Of a stretch of 64,000 nt of DNA, positions 18,977-29,396 are shown piece by piece. The notes below the pieces were generated by a model that saw only the letters and a list, made by a program, of their open reading frames with translations, was not told where the DNA came from and did not search any database. The DNA is from an uncultured Moraxella sp. (GTDB taxonomy: Bacteria; Pseudomonadota; Gammaproteobacteria; Pseudomonadales; Moraxellaceae): positions 1 through 64,000 of the forward strand of contig CALTTC010000001.1 of the NCBI GenBank assembly GCA_943908425.1, given 5' to 3'. Position numbers and translations under genes: made by a program. Position 1 is the stretch's first letter, and each line of letters begins with the position of its first letter.

Positions 18977-19562
18977 TGGTTGGTGCTAACTGTATGTATG
19001 GGGTGCTTTTTGCTAACTATTATCTTACTAATTATTGACGTTAGTAGTTGGCAAGATAGCGATAAGTAAGGTGCTTTTGCGTAAAATGCTTAATGTTAAT
19101 GCTTGGTGTGATGGCTTGATTGTATAGGTTTTAGTGTTAGTACTGGTTGTTGGCAATGGTAACTGTTATAAATGTAAGCAACAAAATCAGCACAAAAACA
19201 CAAACTAAGATAAGCATAAACCAAGCGAACACACCAAAGCCTAATTTAATCAGCTTAAGTGAGCTTAAAAGCTAACGTTTAAAAGCTAACGTTTAAAAGC
19301 CAAAAGCCAAAGCTTAAAAAAATAGGATTAACATAAAAGCCTTACAACCACAAACTGGCTTTAAAAACAAAGGCTTAAAAGCCAAAGTTTAATAGCAAAA
19401 GCTTAAAGCAAAGATTTAAAGCAAGGGTTTAACAAGTAAAGACTTAAAAGTAAGTGAAGTTCTAAGGCTTGGGTCAAACCAAGGCAAAAAAAAGACACAC
19501 TGTCAAAAGACACACTGTCAAAAGACAATGTAAATTAAACGTACAAGACAATAGGATAAGCT
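18977..19562. other. Repeat-filled spacer splitting sdhCD from sdhAB
   Basis: About 586 bases of AT-rich, low-complexity DNA with no gene. It contains a direct repeat of GCTAACGTTTAAAA at about 19270-19300 and many GCTTAAA / TTAAAAGC words. A 15-bp unit (AAAAGACACACTGTC) occurs in two full copies plus a partial at 19490-19527. AGGA before the sdhA ATG is its ribosome site. I see no clear terminator or promoter. Confidence 0.65.
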
Positions 19563-21407
19563 ATGGCAATGTATGAAAAAATTCAAAACATCAACACACA
19601 CACCTTTGATGCGGTGATTGTTGGTGGGGGCGGTTCTGGTATGCGTGCTTCTTTGCAACTGGTAGAAGGCGGTATGAACGTTGCCGTTATCACAAAAGTA
19701 TTCCCAACGCGTAGCCATACGGTTGCCGCCCAAGGTGGTATTGGAGCAAGCCTTGGTAATATGAGTGAAGACAACTGGCTGTTTCACTTTTATGACACGG
19801 TAAAAGGTTCAGACTGGCTTGGCGACCAAGATGCCATTGAATATATGTGCCGTGAAGCCCCCAAAGTGGTCTATGAGCTAGAGCATATGGGTATGCCCTT
19901 TGACCGCAACGCTGATGGCACTATTTATCAACGCCCTTTTGGGGGACATAGCTCCAATTATGGCGAAAAGCCTGTACCCCGTGCTTGTGCTGCTGCTGAC
20001 CGTACAGGACACGCTTTATTGCATACCTTATACCAAAAAAACTTAGAAAAAGGCACGCAGTTTTTTATTGAATGGATTGCTTTGGATTTAATTAAAGACG
20101 ACAATGGCAGTATCAATGGCGTGATTGCTTTGGAGCAAGAAACTGGGCTGGTATCGGTCTTTCAAGCCCCAATTACCGTGCTTGCCACAGGGGGAGCGGG
20201 GCGAATTTTCCGTGCGTCTACCAATGCTTACATCAATACAGGCGATGGGCTGGGTATGGCGGTGCGTGCTGGCATTCCACTGCAAGATATGGAATTTTGG
20301 CAATTTCACCCCACAGGCGTGGCAGGAGCAGGGGTGTTATTGACCGAAGGCTGTCGTGGTGAAGGGGCGATTTTGCGTAACAAAAACGGTGAAGCCTTTA
20401 TGGAGCGATATGCCCCCAAATTAAAAGACTTAGCTCCCCGTGATTTTGTCTCTCGTTCTATGGACCAAGAGATTAAAGAAGGGCGTGGCTGTGGCCCTAA
20501 TGGCGATTATATTGTGATGGATATGACGCATTTGGGTACAGGGTCTATCTTAAAGCGGTTGCCGTCTGTGTTTGAGATTAGCCATAATTTTGGTAACGTG
20601 GATATTACAAAAGAGCCTGTGCCTGTTGTGCCAACCATTCACTATATGATGGGTGGTATTCCAACCAACATTCACGGACAAGTTACCGTACCAAAATTAG
20701 ATGGCGAAAAAGACGAGCAAGGGTTGTATACCGAAGGGCAAGTAGTGCAAGGCTTGTATGCCATTGGTGAGTGTGCTTGTGTGTCGGTACACGGTGCCAA
20801 TCGTTTGGGTACCAATTCATTACTTGATTTGGTGGTCTTTGGGCGGGCGGCAGGCAAGCATATTATTGATGAATTTCATAGCCAAGAGCATAGCTATCGT
20901 CCCATTAGCCCAAAAGTGTTAGACTTCACCTTAGGACGACTTGAAAAATTACAAAACTCAAGCGATGGCTACAATGCCCAAGAAGTGGCTGATGAGATTC
21001 GCAACACAATGCAACAGCACGCAGGCGTGTTCCGTACTCAAGTCTTGATGGACGAAGGGGTAGAAAAGATTTTAGCCCTAGCACCAAAGGTTGATGCCAT
21101 TTATTTGGCGGATAAATCGCAAGTATTTAATACCGCTCGCATTGAAGCGTTGGAAGTGGCAAATTTATATGAAGTCGCCAAGGCAACCATGATTTCGGCA
21201 GCCTTACGCCACGAATGCCGTGGGGCACATATGGTGGTGGATTATGAGCGTGATGCCGATGACGATTATGCCCCATTAGGACGCAACGACCACGAGTGGA
21301 TGAAACATACGCTTTGGTATTCTAAAGGCAATACTGTCATTTATAAGCCTGTTCGCAAACAGCCTTTAACGGTGGCTTACTGTGAACCGCAAGTTCGGAC
21401 ATTCTAG
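19563..21407 (+). CDS. sdhA: Succinate dehydrogenase flavoprotein subunit
   Basis: Catalytic subunit of complex II, oxidising succinate to fumarate at the inner face of the membrane. The 614 residues include the dinucleotide-binding motif GGGGSGMRAS (21-30) and the covalent FAD site TRSHTVAAQGG with His52. The active-site and C-terminal FAD region (HGANRLGTNSLLDLVVFGRA) is also present. Length is normal. The ATG at 19563 follows AGGA by six bases; an ATG two codons later is the only alternative. sdhB follows after nine bases. Confidence 0.98.
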   Translation: MAMYEKIQNINTHTFDAVIVGGGGSGMRASLQLVEGGMNVAVITKVFPTRSHTVAAQGGIGASLGNMSEDNWLFHFYDTVKGSDWLGDQDAIEYMCREAPKVVYELEHMGMPFDRNADGTIYQRPFGGHSSNYGEKPVPRACAAADRTGHALLHTLYQKNLEKGTQFFIEWIALDLIKDDNGSINGVIALEQETGLVSVFQAPITVLATGGAGRIFRASTNAYINTGDGLGMAVRAGIPLQDMEFWQFHPTGVAGAGVLLTEGCRGEGAILRNKNGEAFMERYAPKLKDLAPRDFVSRSMDQEIKEGRGCGPNGDYIVMDMTHLGTGSILKRLPSVFEISHNFGNVDITKEPVPVVPTIHYMMGGIPTNIHGQVTVPKLDGEKDEQGLYTEGQVVQGLYAIGECACVSVHGANRLGTNSLLDLVVFGRAAGKHIIDEFHSQEHSYRPISPKVLDFTLGRLEKLQNSSDGYNAQEVADEIRNTMQQHAGVFRTQVLMDEGVEKILALAPKVDAIYLADKSQVFNTARIEALEVANLYEVAKATMISAALRHECRGAHMVVDYERDADDDYAPLGRNDHEWMKHTLWYSKGNTVIYKPVRKQPLTVAYCEPQVRTF

Positions 21408-21416
21408 GAGACGACG

Positions 21417-22127
21417 ATGAGTAGAGGTACTCGCACGATAGAAATTTATCGCTATGACCCAGACAAAGACAATGCCCCTTATATGCAAAGCTATCAGGTG
21501 GAATTGCTGGATTCTGACCGTATGCTATTAGACGTATTGTTGCGTCTTAAGCGAATGGACGAGACGCTGACGTTTCGCCGTTCTTGCCGTGAGGGCATTT
21601 GTGGCTCTGATGGCATGAACATCAACGGCAAAAATGGGCTGGCGTGTCTTATCAATATGAACACCTTGCCTGAAAAAATTGTCATTCGTCCCCTGCCCGG
21701 TCTGCCTGTGGTAAAAGACTTGGTGGTGGATATGAATCAATTTTATGAACAATATGAAAAGGTACACCCTTATCTGATTAACAGTCAGCCTGCACCGCCA
21801 ACCGAGCGACTCCAATCGCCTGAAGAGCGTGAAAAGTTAAATGGACTGTATGAGTGTATTTTGTGTGCTTGCTGTTCTACGTCTTGTCCGTCCTTTTGGT
21901 GGAATCCAGAAAAATTTTTGGGGCCATCAGCGTTGTTAAATGCCTATCGCTTTATTGCCGACAGCCGAGACAAAGACACCCAAGCTCGCCTAGCTCGCCT
22001 TGACGACCCCTTTAGTTTGTTCCGTTGTCGTGGTATTATGAACTGTGTGTCGGTCTGCCCCAAAGGCTTAAATCCCACAAGAGCCATTGGGCATATCAGA
22101 AGTATGCTCCTTGACCAAGCAGGCTAA
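21417..22127 (+). CDS. sdhB: Succinate dehydrogenase iron-sulfur subunit
   Basis: Electron-transfer subunit of complex II with three Fe-S centres. The 2Fe-2S cysteines are C57, C62, C65 and C77 (SCREGICGSDGMN). The 4Fe-4S and 3Fe-4S ligands are in CILCACCSTSCPSFWW and CRGIMNCVSVCPKGLNP. At 236 residues the length is normal. The ribosome site GGAG lies seven bases before the ATG. A hairpin terminator follows directly, so sdhCDAB ends here. Confidence 0.98.
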   Translation: MSRGTRTIEIYRYDPDKDNAPYMQSYQVELLDSDRMLLDVLLRLKRMDETLTFRRSCREGICGSDGMNINGKNGLACLINMNTLPEKIVIRPLPGLPVVKDLVVDMNQFYEQYEKVHPYLINSQPAPPTERLQSPEEREKLNGLYECILCACCSTSCPSFWWNPEKFLGPSALLNAYRFIADSRDKDTQARLARLDDPFSLFRCRGIMNCVSVCPKGLNPTRAIGHIRSMLLDQAG

Positions 22128-22134
22128 AAAAACC

Positions 22135-22164
22135 AACCGTATCTTTTTGATGCGGTTTTGTTTA
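22135..22164 (+). terminator. Rho-independent terminator of sdhCDAB
   Basis: AACCGTATC (22135-22143) pairs with GATGCGGTT (22149-22157, one G-U), followed by a T-rich tract. It starts eight bases past the sdhB stop. Confidence 0.85.
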
Positions 22165-23213
22165 TTAAGCTGTTAATGTTTGAACTGTTCAATGTTTAAG
22201 TCGTTAAATATTAATGGTGTTGATTGGCTGTTATTTGGTTTTTAAGCGTTTGGTGATTGTGAAATTTTTGGGATTAACCATTTGGCACGAAAGCGATTTT
22301 TTAACCAAGCAATTTAACAAATGCAATTTTTAAATAGTGATTGGCTTTTTAAGCCGTGTGTGTCAATGTTGGTTTTGGTTGAAATTACTGGTTTTGATGG
22401 CTTATTGATTGCTTAATAGACGGCTTGATTTGGGCAGTTTAATGCTGGGTGTCAGTGATTTTGCTAGGCTTAATTTTGCTTGGCTTAATTTTGTTTGGTT
22501 TAAAGGCTTAAAATACTCAAGTGGTTATCAAGAAAACAGCCATAAAGCAACAAATAACAATGACAATAAATAAGGCGATAAGTACACCCATTATTGGCAT
22601 TTTAAGGTGAAAAACTGAGTGCTTTAATTAAATTGGCATTGTTTTCTTGGGGTAAATGGCGTAAACTATAGGGCAGTATTTTGGGCATATTTTGCCGAAC
22701 GCTTGCCAATTTGTCTATTGCCTTATTTTTTGCCTTGTTTTTTTGGTGAGATGGGTCGTTAAATGAGATGGTTTGTTAAAGATGAATGCTTAATTGGCTG
22801 TCGCTGATTTGCCGTTAAGGATTTTTGGTATTTTGCGTCAAGCTTTGGCAGATAAATTTTTGGCAAGCGTGTTTGATAAGTGTGGGTTTGATAGGCGTGT
22901 TTGACAAGTGTGCTTGATAGGCGTAGTAAAAAATGTTTGGCAAGGCAATTTGGGTAAGCTTTTTGGCAAGTAATTTATGGGTTTAATTATTTTGTGATAA
23001 GTTTTTGTGTTTAACAAGCGTATTTTATGTTTATCGCTTAATTGTTTATCCCCTAATTTTTTGCCACTAAAATATAATGATTGGCAAGCCATTAAAGCAA
23101 AGCTATTTAAAAAAAGTAATGCCAGTTGTAGCCAAATTTAAAGTAGCCAAGCGACAACCAAACAACAAGATAACCAAACAACAAGATAACCAAGCAACAA
23201 AGGTGAAAATACA
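22165..23213. other. Long sdhB-sucA spacer with tandem duplications
   Basis: About 1 kb of AT-rich DNA without a credible gene. An imperfect tandem duplication of 26-28 bp lies at 22867-22920. Internally it is built from roughly 14-bp steps of the type GTTTGATAAGTGTG. Words such as TTTGGCAAG recur, and ACAACAAGATAACCAA repeats just before sucA (23160-23200). Minus-strand open frames here consist of repeat-derived sequence and are not called. Confidence 0.65.
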
Positions 23214-26066
23214 ATGACTGACAAACAGCGTATGGCTTTTGAGCATACTGAATTGGCGGCAGATAGCGTAGGCTATATTGAGCTACTTTATGAGCAATAT
23301 CTGCAAGACAAAACAAGCGTGGATAAGGCGTGGCAGGATTATTTTAGTGCCTATGACAAAGGCGATGATGCCTTGCATAATGCCATTAAAGAGCAGTTTT
23401 TGTTATTGGCACGCAACCAATCAAGCGGTATGTTGCCACAATCGCACAGTGATACCAATGCCAATCCCAAACAAATGGCGGTGCAAGGGCTAATTGACAG
23501 CTATCGCCGTGTTGGACACCGAAAAGCCCATTTGGATCCGCTTGGTTTGCACGACAAACAAGTGCCTGATGAGCTAACGCTTGGCTTTCACGGCTTAAGC
23601 GAGAACGATTTGGATAGCACGTTTCCCACAGGCGATTTTAAGATGGGCAAACAAGTGGCAACCTTGCGTGAGATTATTGCAAGTTTGCAGGCGGTTTATT
23701 GTGGCTCTATTGGGGCAGAATACGTTCACGTTGATACGACCGAGGAAAAGGTGTGGTTTCAAGAATATTTGGAACAAAAACAAGGGATTATTGGCTTTGA
23801 TAATGCCAAAAAACGCACGATTTTGGCGCGTTTGACCGCCGCTGAAGGGCTAGAAAAGTATTTGGCACGCAAATACACAGGCGTAAAACGCTTTGGGCTT
23901 GAAGGCGGTGAAAGCTTTATTGCTTGTATGCACGAATTGATACAGCGAGCGGGGGGCTATGGCACCGAAGAGATGGTCATTGGTATGGCACACCGTGGAC
24001 GCTTGAATGTGTTGGTGAATATTTTGGGCAAAAGCCCAAGCAGTTTGTTTGATGAATTTGATGGCAAAGTTCAGCCAACCAAAGGCTCAGGCGATGTTAA
24101 ATACCATAATGGTTTTTCATCTAATGTAACCACCGAAGGCGGTGAAGCCCATTTGGCATTGGCATTTAACCCATCGCACTTAGAGATTGTATCGCCTGTG
24201 CTGATTGGGTCGGTAAGAGCTCGCCAAGCTCGCCGTTCGCAAGATTATGAATTTGCCACCAATTCGGTCTTGCCGATTGTGGTACACGGCGATGCTGCAT
24301 TTGCAGGACAAGGGGTCAATCAAGAAACCTTCCAAATGTCGCAAACTCGGGCGTATAAAGTTGGCGGTACAATCCATATTGTTATCAATAACCAAGTGGG
24401 TTTTACCACCGCACGCCTTGAAGATGCTCGCTCCACCGAATATTGTACCGATGTTGCCAAAATGGTACACGCCCCTGTATTGCACGTCAATGGCGATGAC
24501 CCAGAAGCGGTAGTATTTGCCAGCCAACTGGCACTGGATTATCGTCATCAGTTTGGGCGTGATGTGGTGCTGGATATTATTTGTTATCGCCGTAATGGGC
24601 ATAACGAATCGGACGAGCCGTCCGCCACTCAGCCGATAATGTATGCCGTGATTAAAAAGCTTGCAACAACACGCACGCAATACGCCCAAAAATTGGTCAA
24701 TGAAGGGATAATAACAAGCGATGATGTCAAGCAAATGGAAGAAGATTATCGCTTGTCGTTAGAGCGTGGCGATAGCGTGGCAAGTGGGTTTGTTACCGAG
24801 CCTAACAAAACTCTATTTGTAGACTGGTCGGCTTATATTGGACACGAACTCATTGATGATGTCAAAACAGGCGTTGCCATTGACAAATTAACCGCCTATG
24901 GCAAGGCGATGGCAAATCTGCCAGAAGGGTTTGAATTGCAACGTCAAGTTGCCAAAGTGGTAGAACAGCGTCTGGCGATGCAAACAGGCGATGAACCCCT
25001 AAACTGGGGAGCGGCAGAAACGCTCGCCTACGCAAGCTTAGTGGCTGAAGGCAAGCTTGTGCGAATCACAGGCGAAGATGTGGGGCGTGGGACATTCTCG
25101 CACCGCCATTCTGAATTGTATAATATGAAAAATGGTCAAATGTATGTGCCATTACAACATATCAGCGACAATCAAGCTCGTTTTGCTACTTATAATTCTT
25201 TATTGTCAGAAGAAGCGGTATTGGCGTTTGAGTATGGCTACGCCACCACAATTCCTGACGCTTTGATTATTTGGGAAGCCCAATTTGGTGATTTTGCCAA
25301 TGGGGCTCAAGTGGTGATTGACCAGTTTATTGCCAGCGGTGAGACCAAATGGCAACGACTGTGTGGTCTGACAATGCTGTTGCCACACGGTTTTGAAGGT
25401 CAAGGCCCTGAGCATTCATCGGCAAGACTTGAGCGGTTTTTGCAGTTATGTGCTGAAGACAATATGTTTGTCATCACCCCAACAACGCCTGCTCAGATTT
25501 TCCACGCCTTGCGTCGCCAAGTCTATCAAAAAACCCGCAAACCCTTGATTGTGATGTCGCCAAAAAGCTTGCTTCGCCACCCTTTGGCAACGTCAAGCTT
25601 GAATGATTTGGCACCTGATACCAAGTTTGAAACGGTGATTGGTGAGATTGATAAGCTAGACAATGACAACGTGGGACGGGTGATTTTGTGTGGCGGTAAG
25701 GTTTATTATGAACTCTTAGAAAAACGCCGTCAGTTAGCATTAGAAGGCATTGCCATTGTGCGTATTGAGCAGTTGTATCCTTTCCCAACACAGCGGGTGT
25801 TAGATGAACTTGCCAAGTATCCTAATCTTAATAAAGTGATTTGGGCACAAGAAGAGCCGATAAATCAAGGGGCGTGGTCGTATTTGATGCCGTATTTTTA
25901 TCACAATCTTGCCCCTGCTTTGGCAAAAACAAATGCCAAGCTACTTGAGCCGTCCGCTCGCCCCGCCGCCGCTGCCCCTGCTACAGGGTCGCCAAAAATT
26001 CATTTGGCACAGCAGCAACAACTGATTGCCGATGCCCTTGGCATTTCGGTAGATGTGTTAGATTAA
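23214..26066 (+). CDS. sucA: 2-oxoglutarate dehydrogenase E1 component
   Basis: Thiamine-diphosphate decarboxylase of the 2-oxoglutarate dehydrogenase complex. It makes the succinyl group passed to the SucB lipoyl arm. The 950 residues compare with 933 in E. coli. Seen motifs include the N-terminal [12 protein letters not shown] docking segment, [36 protein letters not shown] (ThDP/Mg region) and the C-terminal [23 protein letters not shown] is the ribosome site. sucB follows after 26 bases. Confidence 0.98.
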   Translation: MTDKQRMAFEHTELAADSVGYIELLYEQYLQDKTSVDKAWQDYFSAYDKGDDALHNAIKEQFLLLARNQSSGMLPQSHSDTNANPKQMAVQGLIDSYRRVGHRKAHLDPLGLHDKQVPDELTLGFHGLSENDLDSTFPTGDFKMGKQVATLREIIASLQAVYCGSIGAEYVHVDTTEEKVWFQEYLEQKQGIIGFDNAKKRTILARLTAAEGLEKYLARKYTGVKRFGLEGGESFIACMHELIQRAGGYGTEEMVIGMAHRGRLNVLVNILGKSPSSLFDEFDGKVQPTKGSGDVKYHNGFSSNVTTEGGEAHLALAFNPSHLEIVSPVLIGSVRARQARRSQDYEFATNSVLPIVVHGDAAFAGQGVNQETFQMSQTRAYKVGGTIHIVINNQVGFTTARLEDARSTEYCTDVAKMVHAPVLHVNGDDPEAVVFASQLALDYRHQFGRDVVLDIICYRRNGHNESDEPSATQPIMYAVIKKLATTRTQYAQKLVNEGIITSDDVKQMEEDYRLSLERGDSVASGFVTEPNKTLFVDWSAYIGHELIDDVKTGVAIDKLTAYGKAMANLPEGFELQRQVAKVVEQRLAMQTGDEPLNWGAAETLAYASLVAEGKLVRITGEDVGRGTFSHRHSELYNMKNGQMYVPLQHISDNQARFATYNSLLSEEAVLAFEYGYATTIPDALIIWEAQFGDFANGAQVVIDQFIASGETKWQRLCGLTMLLPHGFEGQGPEHSSARLERFLQLCAEDNMFVITPTTPAQIFHALRRQVYQKTRKPLIVMSPKSLLRHPLATSSLNDLAPDTKFETVIGEIDKLDNDNVGRVILCGGKVYYELLEKRRQLALEGIAIVRIEQLYPFPTQRVLDELAKYPNLNKVIWAQEEPINQGAWSYLMPYFYHNLAPALAKTNAKLLEPSARPAAAAPATGSPKIHLAQQQQLIADALGISVDVLD

Positions 26067-26092
26067 ATAAATTAAAATTGATTGGAGTTATT

Positions 26093-27337
26093 ATGGAACA
26101 AATTAAAGCCCCTGTATTTCCAGAGTCAGTACAAGATGGCACGATTGCTGAATGGCACGTCAAAGAAGGCGAAGCGGTTAGCCGAGACCAAGTGCTGGCA
26201 GAGATTGAAACCGATAAAGTGGTGCTAGAGGTGGTCGCTCCTGACGATGGCGTATTGACCAAAATTGTTAAAGTGGTTGATGATACGGTGTTGTCTGCTG
26301 AAGTGATTGGCGAATTTGAAGCAGGTGCGGCAGCAGTGGTTGGCACGGATACGACAAGCGAGCAAGTCAATAACGTGGATAGCGGTGCTGATGGCAATAC
26401 CACTGTGCCACCGTCATCGGTAGCAGCCCCTGTCCAGCCCAAAGCTGGCAATGCCACTGATGGCGAAAAAGACTACAAAGACCAAAGCCCTGCTGTGCGT
26501 AAAGCCGCCAAAGAAACAGGCATTGACCCAAATGCACTAGAAGGCTCAGGGCGTGGCGGACGAGTAACCAAAAACGATATGGTCAATCCAAGCTTTAAGT
26601 CTGACTCAGGCAGTGTGATTGCCGCATCGGTTGGCGAACGCAGTGAAAAACGTGTGCCAATGACACGGCTAAGAAAGCGTGTGGCGGAGCGGTTGTTGTC
26701 GGCTACGCAAGAGACTGCTATGCTGACTACGTTTAATGAAGTGAATATGAAGCCATTGATGGAGTTGCGTGCTAAATACAAAGACCGCTTTGAAAAAACG
26801 CACGGCGTCAAATTGGGCTTTATGTCGCCTTTTGTCAAGGCAGCAACCGAAGCCTTAAAACGTTTCCCTGCCATTAACGGCTCTATTGATGGCGATGATA
26901 TTGTCTATCACGGCTACTATGATGTTGGTGTGGCGGTATCAAGCGACCGTGGCTTGGTTGTGCCGGTACTGCGAGACACTGACCGCCAGACGCTTGCCGA
27001 TATTGAAAGCAATATTCGTGATTATGCAAGCAAAGCCCGTGATGGCAAATTGTCCATTGACGAGATGACAGGCGGTACTTTTACCATCACTAACGGCGGT
27101 GTGTTTGGCAGTTTATTGTCCACACCCATTTTAAATCCGCCCCAAACCGCTATTTTGGGTATGCACGCCATTAACGAGCGACCAATGGCAGTCAATGGTC
27201 AAGTGGTGATTTTGCCGATGATGTATTTGGCGCTGTCTTATGACCATCGTATGGTTGATGGTAAAGAAGCGGTGCAGTTTTTGGTAACCATTAAAGAGTT
27301 GATTGAAGACCCTGCCTTGTTTTTGCTTGGGCTTTAA
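26093..27337 (+). CDS. sucB: 2-oxoglutarate dehydrogenase E2 (dihydrolipoyl succinyltransferase)
   Basis: Core of the 2-oxoglutarate dehydrogenase complex; transfers succinyl from lipoyl to CoA. The 414 residues contain one lipoyl domain with the modified lysine at 42 ([11 protein letters not shown]) and an Ala/Thr/Val-rich linker. The E3/E1-binding domain ([14 protein letters not shown], then [12 protein letters not shown]) and the catalytic domain with His385 and Asp389 (SYDHRMVDG) follow. The ATG at 26093 follows GGAG; an upstream in-frame start at 26078 lacks this spacing. Confidence 0.98.
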   Translation: MEQIKAPVFPESVQDGTIAEWHVKEGEAVSRDQVLAEIETDKVVLEVVAPDDGVLTKIVKVVDDTVLSAEVIGEFEAGAAAVVGTDTTSEQVNNVDSGADGNTTVPPSSVAAPVQPKAGNATDGEKDYKDQSPAVRKAAKETGIDPNALEGSGRGGRVTKNDMVNPSFKSDSGSVIAASVGERSEKRVPMTRLRKRVAERLLSATQETAMLTTFNEVNMKPLMELRAKYKDRFEKTHGVKLGFMSPFVKAATEALKRFPAINGSIDGDDIVYHGYYDVGVAVSSDRGLVVPVLRDTDRQTLADIESNIRDYASKARDGKLSIDEMTGGTFTITNGGVFGSLLSTPILNPPQTAILGMHAINERPMAVNGQVVILPMMYLALSYDHRMVDGKEAVQFLVTIKELIEDPALFLLGL

Positions 27338-27761
27338 TGGCATAGTGGTTAAAAGGCTTTGATATATAAGCTTTGATATAATAAGGCTTACAATAAGGCT
27401 TAAGTGTAACGGCTTAAGCCCAAAAGAACATCAACAGCCATTGCCAACAAATCAAGTAACAATCAATAAACGTTTTGTAAAAGTAAAATTTTTCAAAAGG
27501 GTTTGTGGCAATGGCTTAGGGCAAACCGCCCTTAGCTAAACAGCGTGTTCAATTAATACTTAGTCTAATGTGTTTGTAGGTAATGTGCTGATACATCAAG
27601 GCATTGAATGTAGGCTTTTAGAATACAGACATAGAAATGTAAAAACATAGAAATGTAAAAGCATAGAAATGTAAAAGCATAGAAGTGTAAAGGCATTGCA
27701 GTGCAAATACATTAAAGACTAAGCAAAATAAACAAAACACTCATAATAAAAGGTAAAAACG
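27338..27761. other. sucB-lpd spacer with hairpin and tandem array
   Basis: 424 bases with no gene. It has repeated TAAGGCTTA words at 27375-27415, a near-perfect hairpin (GCTTAGGGC at 27514-27522 against GCCCTTAGC at 27528-27536), and the 16-bp tandem array described separately. AAGGTAAAAACG is the lpd ribosome site. Confidence 0.6.
27630..27709. repeat. Five-copy 16-bp tandem repeat upstream of lpd
   Basis: Units of the form CATAGAAATGTAAAAG at 27630, 27646, 27662, 27678 and 27694. The first three are nearly identical and the last two decay. The array ends 52 bases before the lpd start codon. Confidence 0.92.
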
Positions 27762-29207
27762 ATGAAACAATCTTATGATTTGGTGGTAATTGGTGGCGGG
27801 CCTGGCGGCTATGAAGCTGCCATTCGTGCAGCTCAGTTGGGCTTTTCGGTGGCGTGTATTGAAAAACGTGTCCACAAAGGTGAACCTGCTCTTGGCGGAA
27901 CGTGCTTAAATGTCGGTTGTATTCCGTCAAAAGCCTTGCTAGACAGCTCGCACCGCTATGAAGCGACACGCCAAGAACTTGCCGAACACGGCATCAGCAC
28001 AGGCGATGTGGCTATTGATATTGCCAAAATGCTAGAGCGTAAAGACGGCATTGTCAAGGGCTTGACCGCTGGTGTGGCAGGTCTTTTAAAGGGCAATGGC
28101 GTGGACTGGCTACAAGGGATGGGGACATTGCTAGACGGTAAAGGCGAGACCAAAAAAGTACAATTTGCCCCCTTAGATGGCGAAACTGCCACAATTGATA
28201 GCAAATATGTAATTTTGGCGGCAGGGTCAGTGCCGATTGAGATTCCTGTTGCCAAAACCGATGGCGAGTATATTGTGGACAGTACAGGGGCGTTAGAGTT
28301 TACCGCACCGCCCAAGCGTTTGGGGGTGATTGGAGCGGGGGTGATTGGGCTTGAGCTTGGTTCTGTTTGGCGTAGACTGGGCAGTGAAGTGGTGATTTAT
28401 GAAGCGATGCCAGAGTTTTTGGCGGTTGCTGATAAAGACATTGCCAAAGAATCGGCAAAATTGCTAAAAAAACAAGGGCTGGATATTCGCACTGACACCA
28501 AAGTTACCAATGCTGAAGTCAAAGACGGTCAAGTGGTGGTAACAACCGATGTCAAAGGTGAGAGCAATAGCGAAAGTTTTGATAAACTCATTGTGTGCGT
28601 TGGTCGCCGTGCCTATAGCGAAGGCTTGTTGGCGGAAGGCTGTGGCATTGAACTTACCGAGCGTGGGCTTGTGGCGGTAGATGAGCAGTGCAAAACCAAT
28701 TTAGAGGGCGTGTATGCCATTGGCGATTTGGTGCGTGGCCCAATGCTTGCTCATAAAGCGATGGAAGAGGGTATGATGGCGGTTGAGCGTCTGCACGGTG
28801 AAAAAGCCCAAGTCAATTATGACACCATTATTAGCGTGATTTATACGCACCCTGAAATTGCGTGGGTGGGTCTGACCGAAGCGGCTGCCAAAGAGCAAGG
28901 TTTTGAGGTTAAAACAGGTTCGTTTAGCTTGGCTGCCAATGGGCGTGCCTTGGCACAAGGTGAAGGTCAAGGGCTGATTAAGGTCGTTGCCGACAGCAAA
29001 ACTGACCGCTTGCTTGGCCTACATATGGTGGGCGTGGGAGCGGGTGATATTGTTCATCAAGGTATGATTGCGATGGAGTTTGTTGGTAGCATTGAAGATT
29101 TACAGCTGATGACCTTTGCTCACCCAACCGTATCAGAAGCGGTACACGAAGCGGTGTTGTCAGCCGATGGACGAGCCATTCACGCCATTCAACGCAAAAA
29201 ACGCTAG
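27762..29207 (+). CDS. lpd: Dihydrolipoyl dehydrogenase (E3)
   Basis: FAD enzyme that reoxidises the lipoyl arm of 2-oxoacid dehydrogenase complexes with NAD+. The 481 residues have the FAD motif [10 protein letters not shown] (11-20), the redox-active disulfide C48/C53 in [13 protein letters not shown], an NAD-binding [17 protein letters not shown], and the C-terminal active-site [12 protein letters not shown]. Its position after sucAB points to service in the 2-oxoglutarate complex. sucCD, which often follows, is absent; the capsule locus begins instead. Confidence 0.97.
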   Translation: MKQSYDLVVIGGGPGGYEAAIRAAQLGFSVACIEKRVHKGEPALGGTCLNVGCIPSKALLDSSHRYEATRQELAEHGISTGDVAIDIAKMLERKDGIVKGLTAGVAGLLKGNGVDWLQGMGTLLDGKGETKKVQFAPLDGETATIDSKYVILAAGSVPIEIPVAKTDGEYIVDSTGALEFTAPPKRLGVIGAGVIGLELGSVWRRLGSEVVIYEAMPEFLAVADKDIAKESAKLLKKQGLDIRTDTKVTNAEVKDGQVVVTTDVKGESNSESFDKLIVCVGRRAYSEGLLAEGCGIELTERGLVAVDEQCKTNLEGVYAIGDLVRGPMLAHKAMEEGMMAVERLHGEKAQVNYDTIISVIYTHPEIAWVGLTEAAAKEQGFEVKTGSFSLAANGRALAQGEGQGLIKVVADSKTDRLLGLHMVGVGAGDIVHQGMIAMEFVGSIEDLQLMTFAHPTVSEAVHEAVLSADGRAIHAIQRKKR

Positions 29208-29290
29208 GGTTATTGGTTTAATAAGCAAGCATAGCAAGCGCTAAAGATATTTTTGGCTTGCTTGCAGGTCTGTCTACAGCAATAATTGAT

Positions 29291-29333
29291 AACGCCAAAA
29301 CTCAAGTTTATCGCTTGGGTTTTGGCGTTTTTG
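29291..29333 (+). terminator. Strong terminator after lpd
   Basis: A 16-bp stem (29291-29306 against 29314-29329, one G-U pair) with a seven-base loop, followed by TTTTT. It separates the TCA genes from the capsule locus. Confidence 0.9.
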
Positions 29334-29396
29334 GTGCTGTCTTTTAAGCATGGATTGTGATAAAATCGTAAGTAGTATCATCATCTTATTCTAATA

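Noticed and set aside
22838..23092. 84-codon minus-strand frame before sucA
   Set aside because: Built from repeated HTCQT/LSNP-type words produced by the tandem duplication; likely noncoding.
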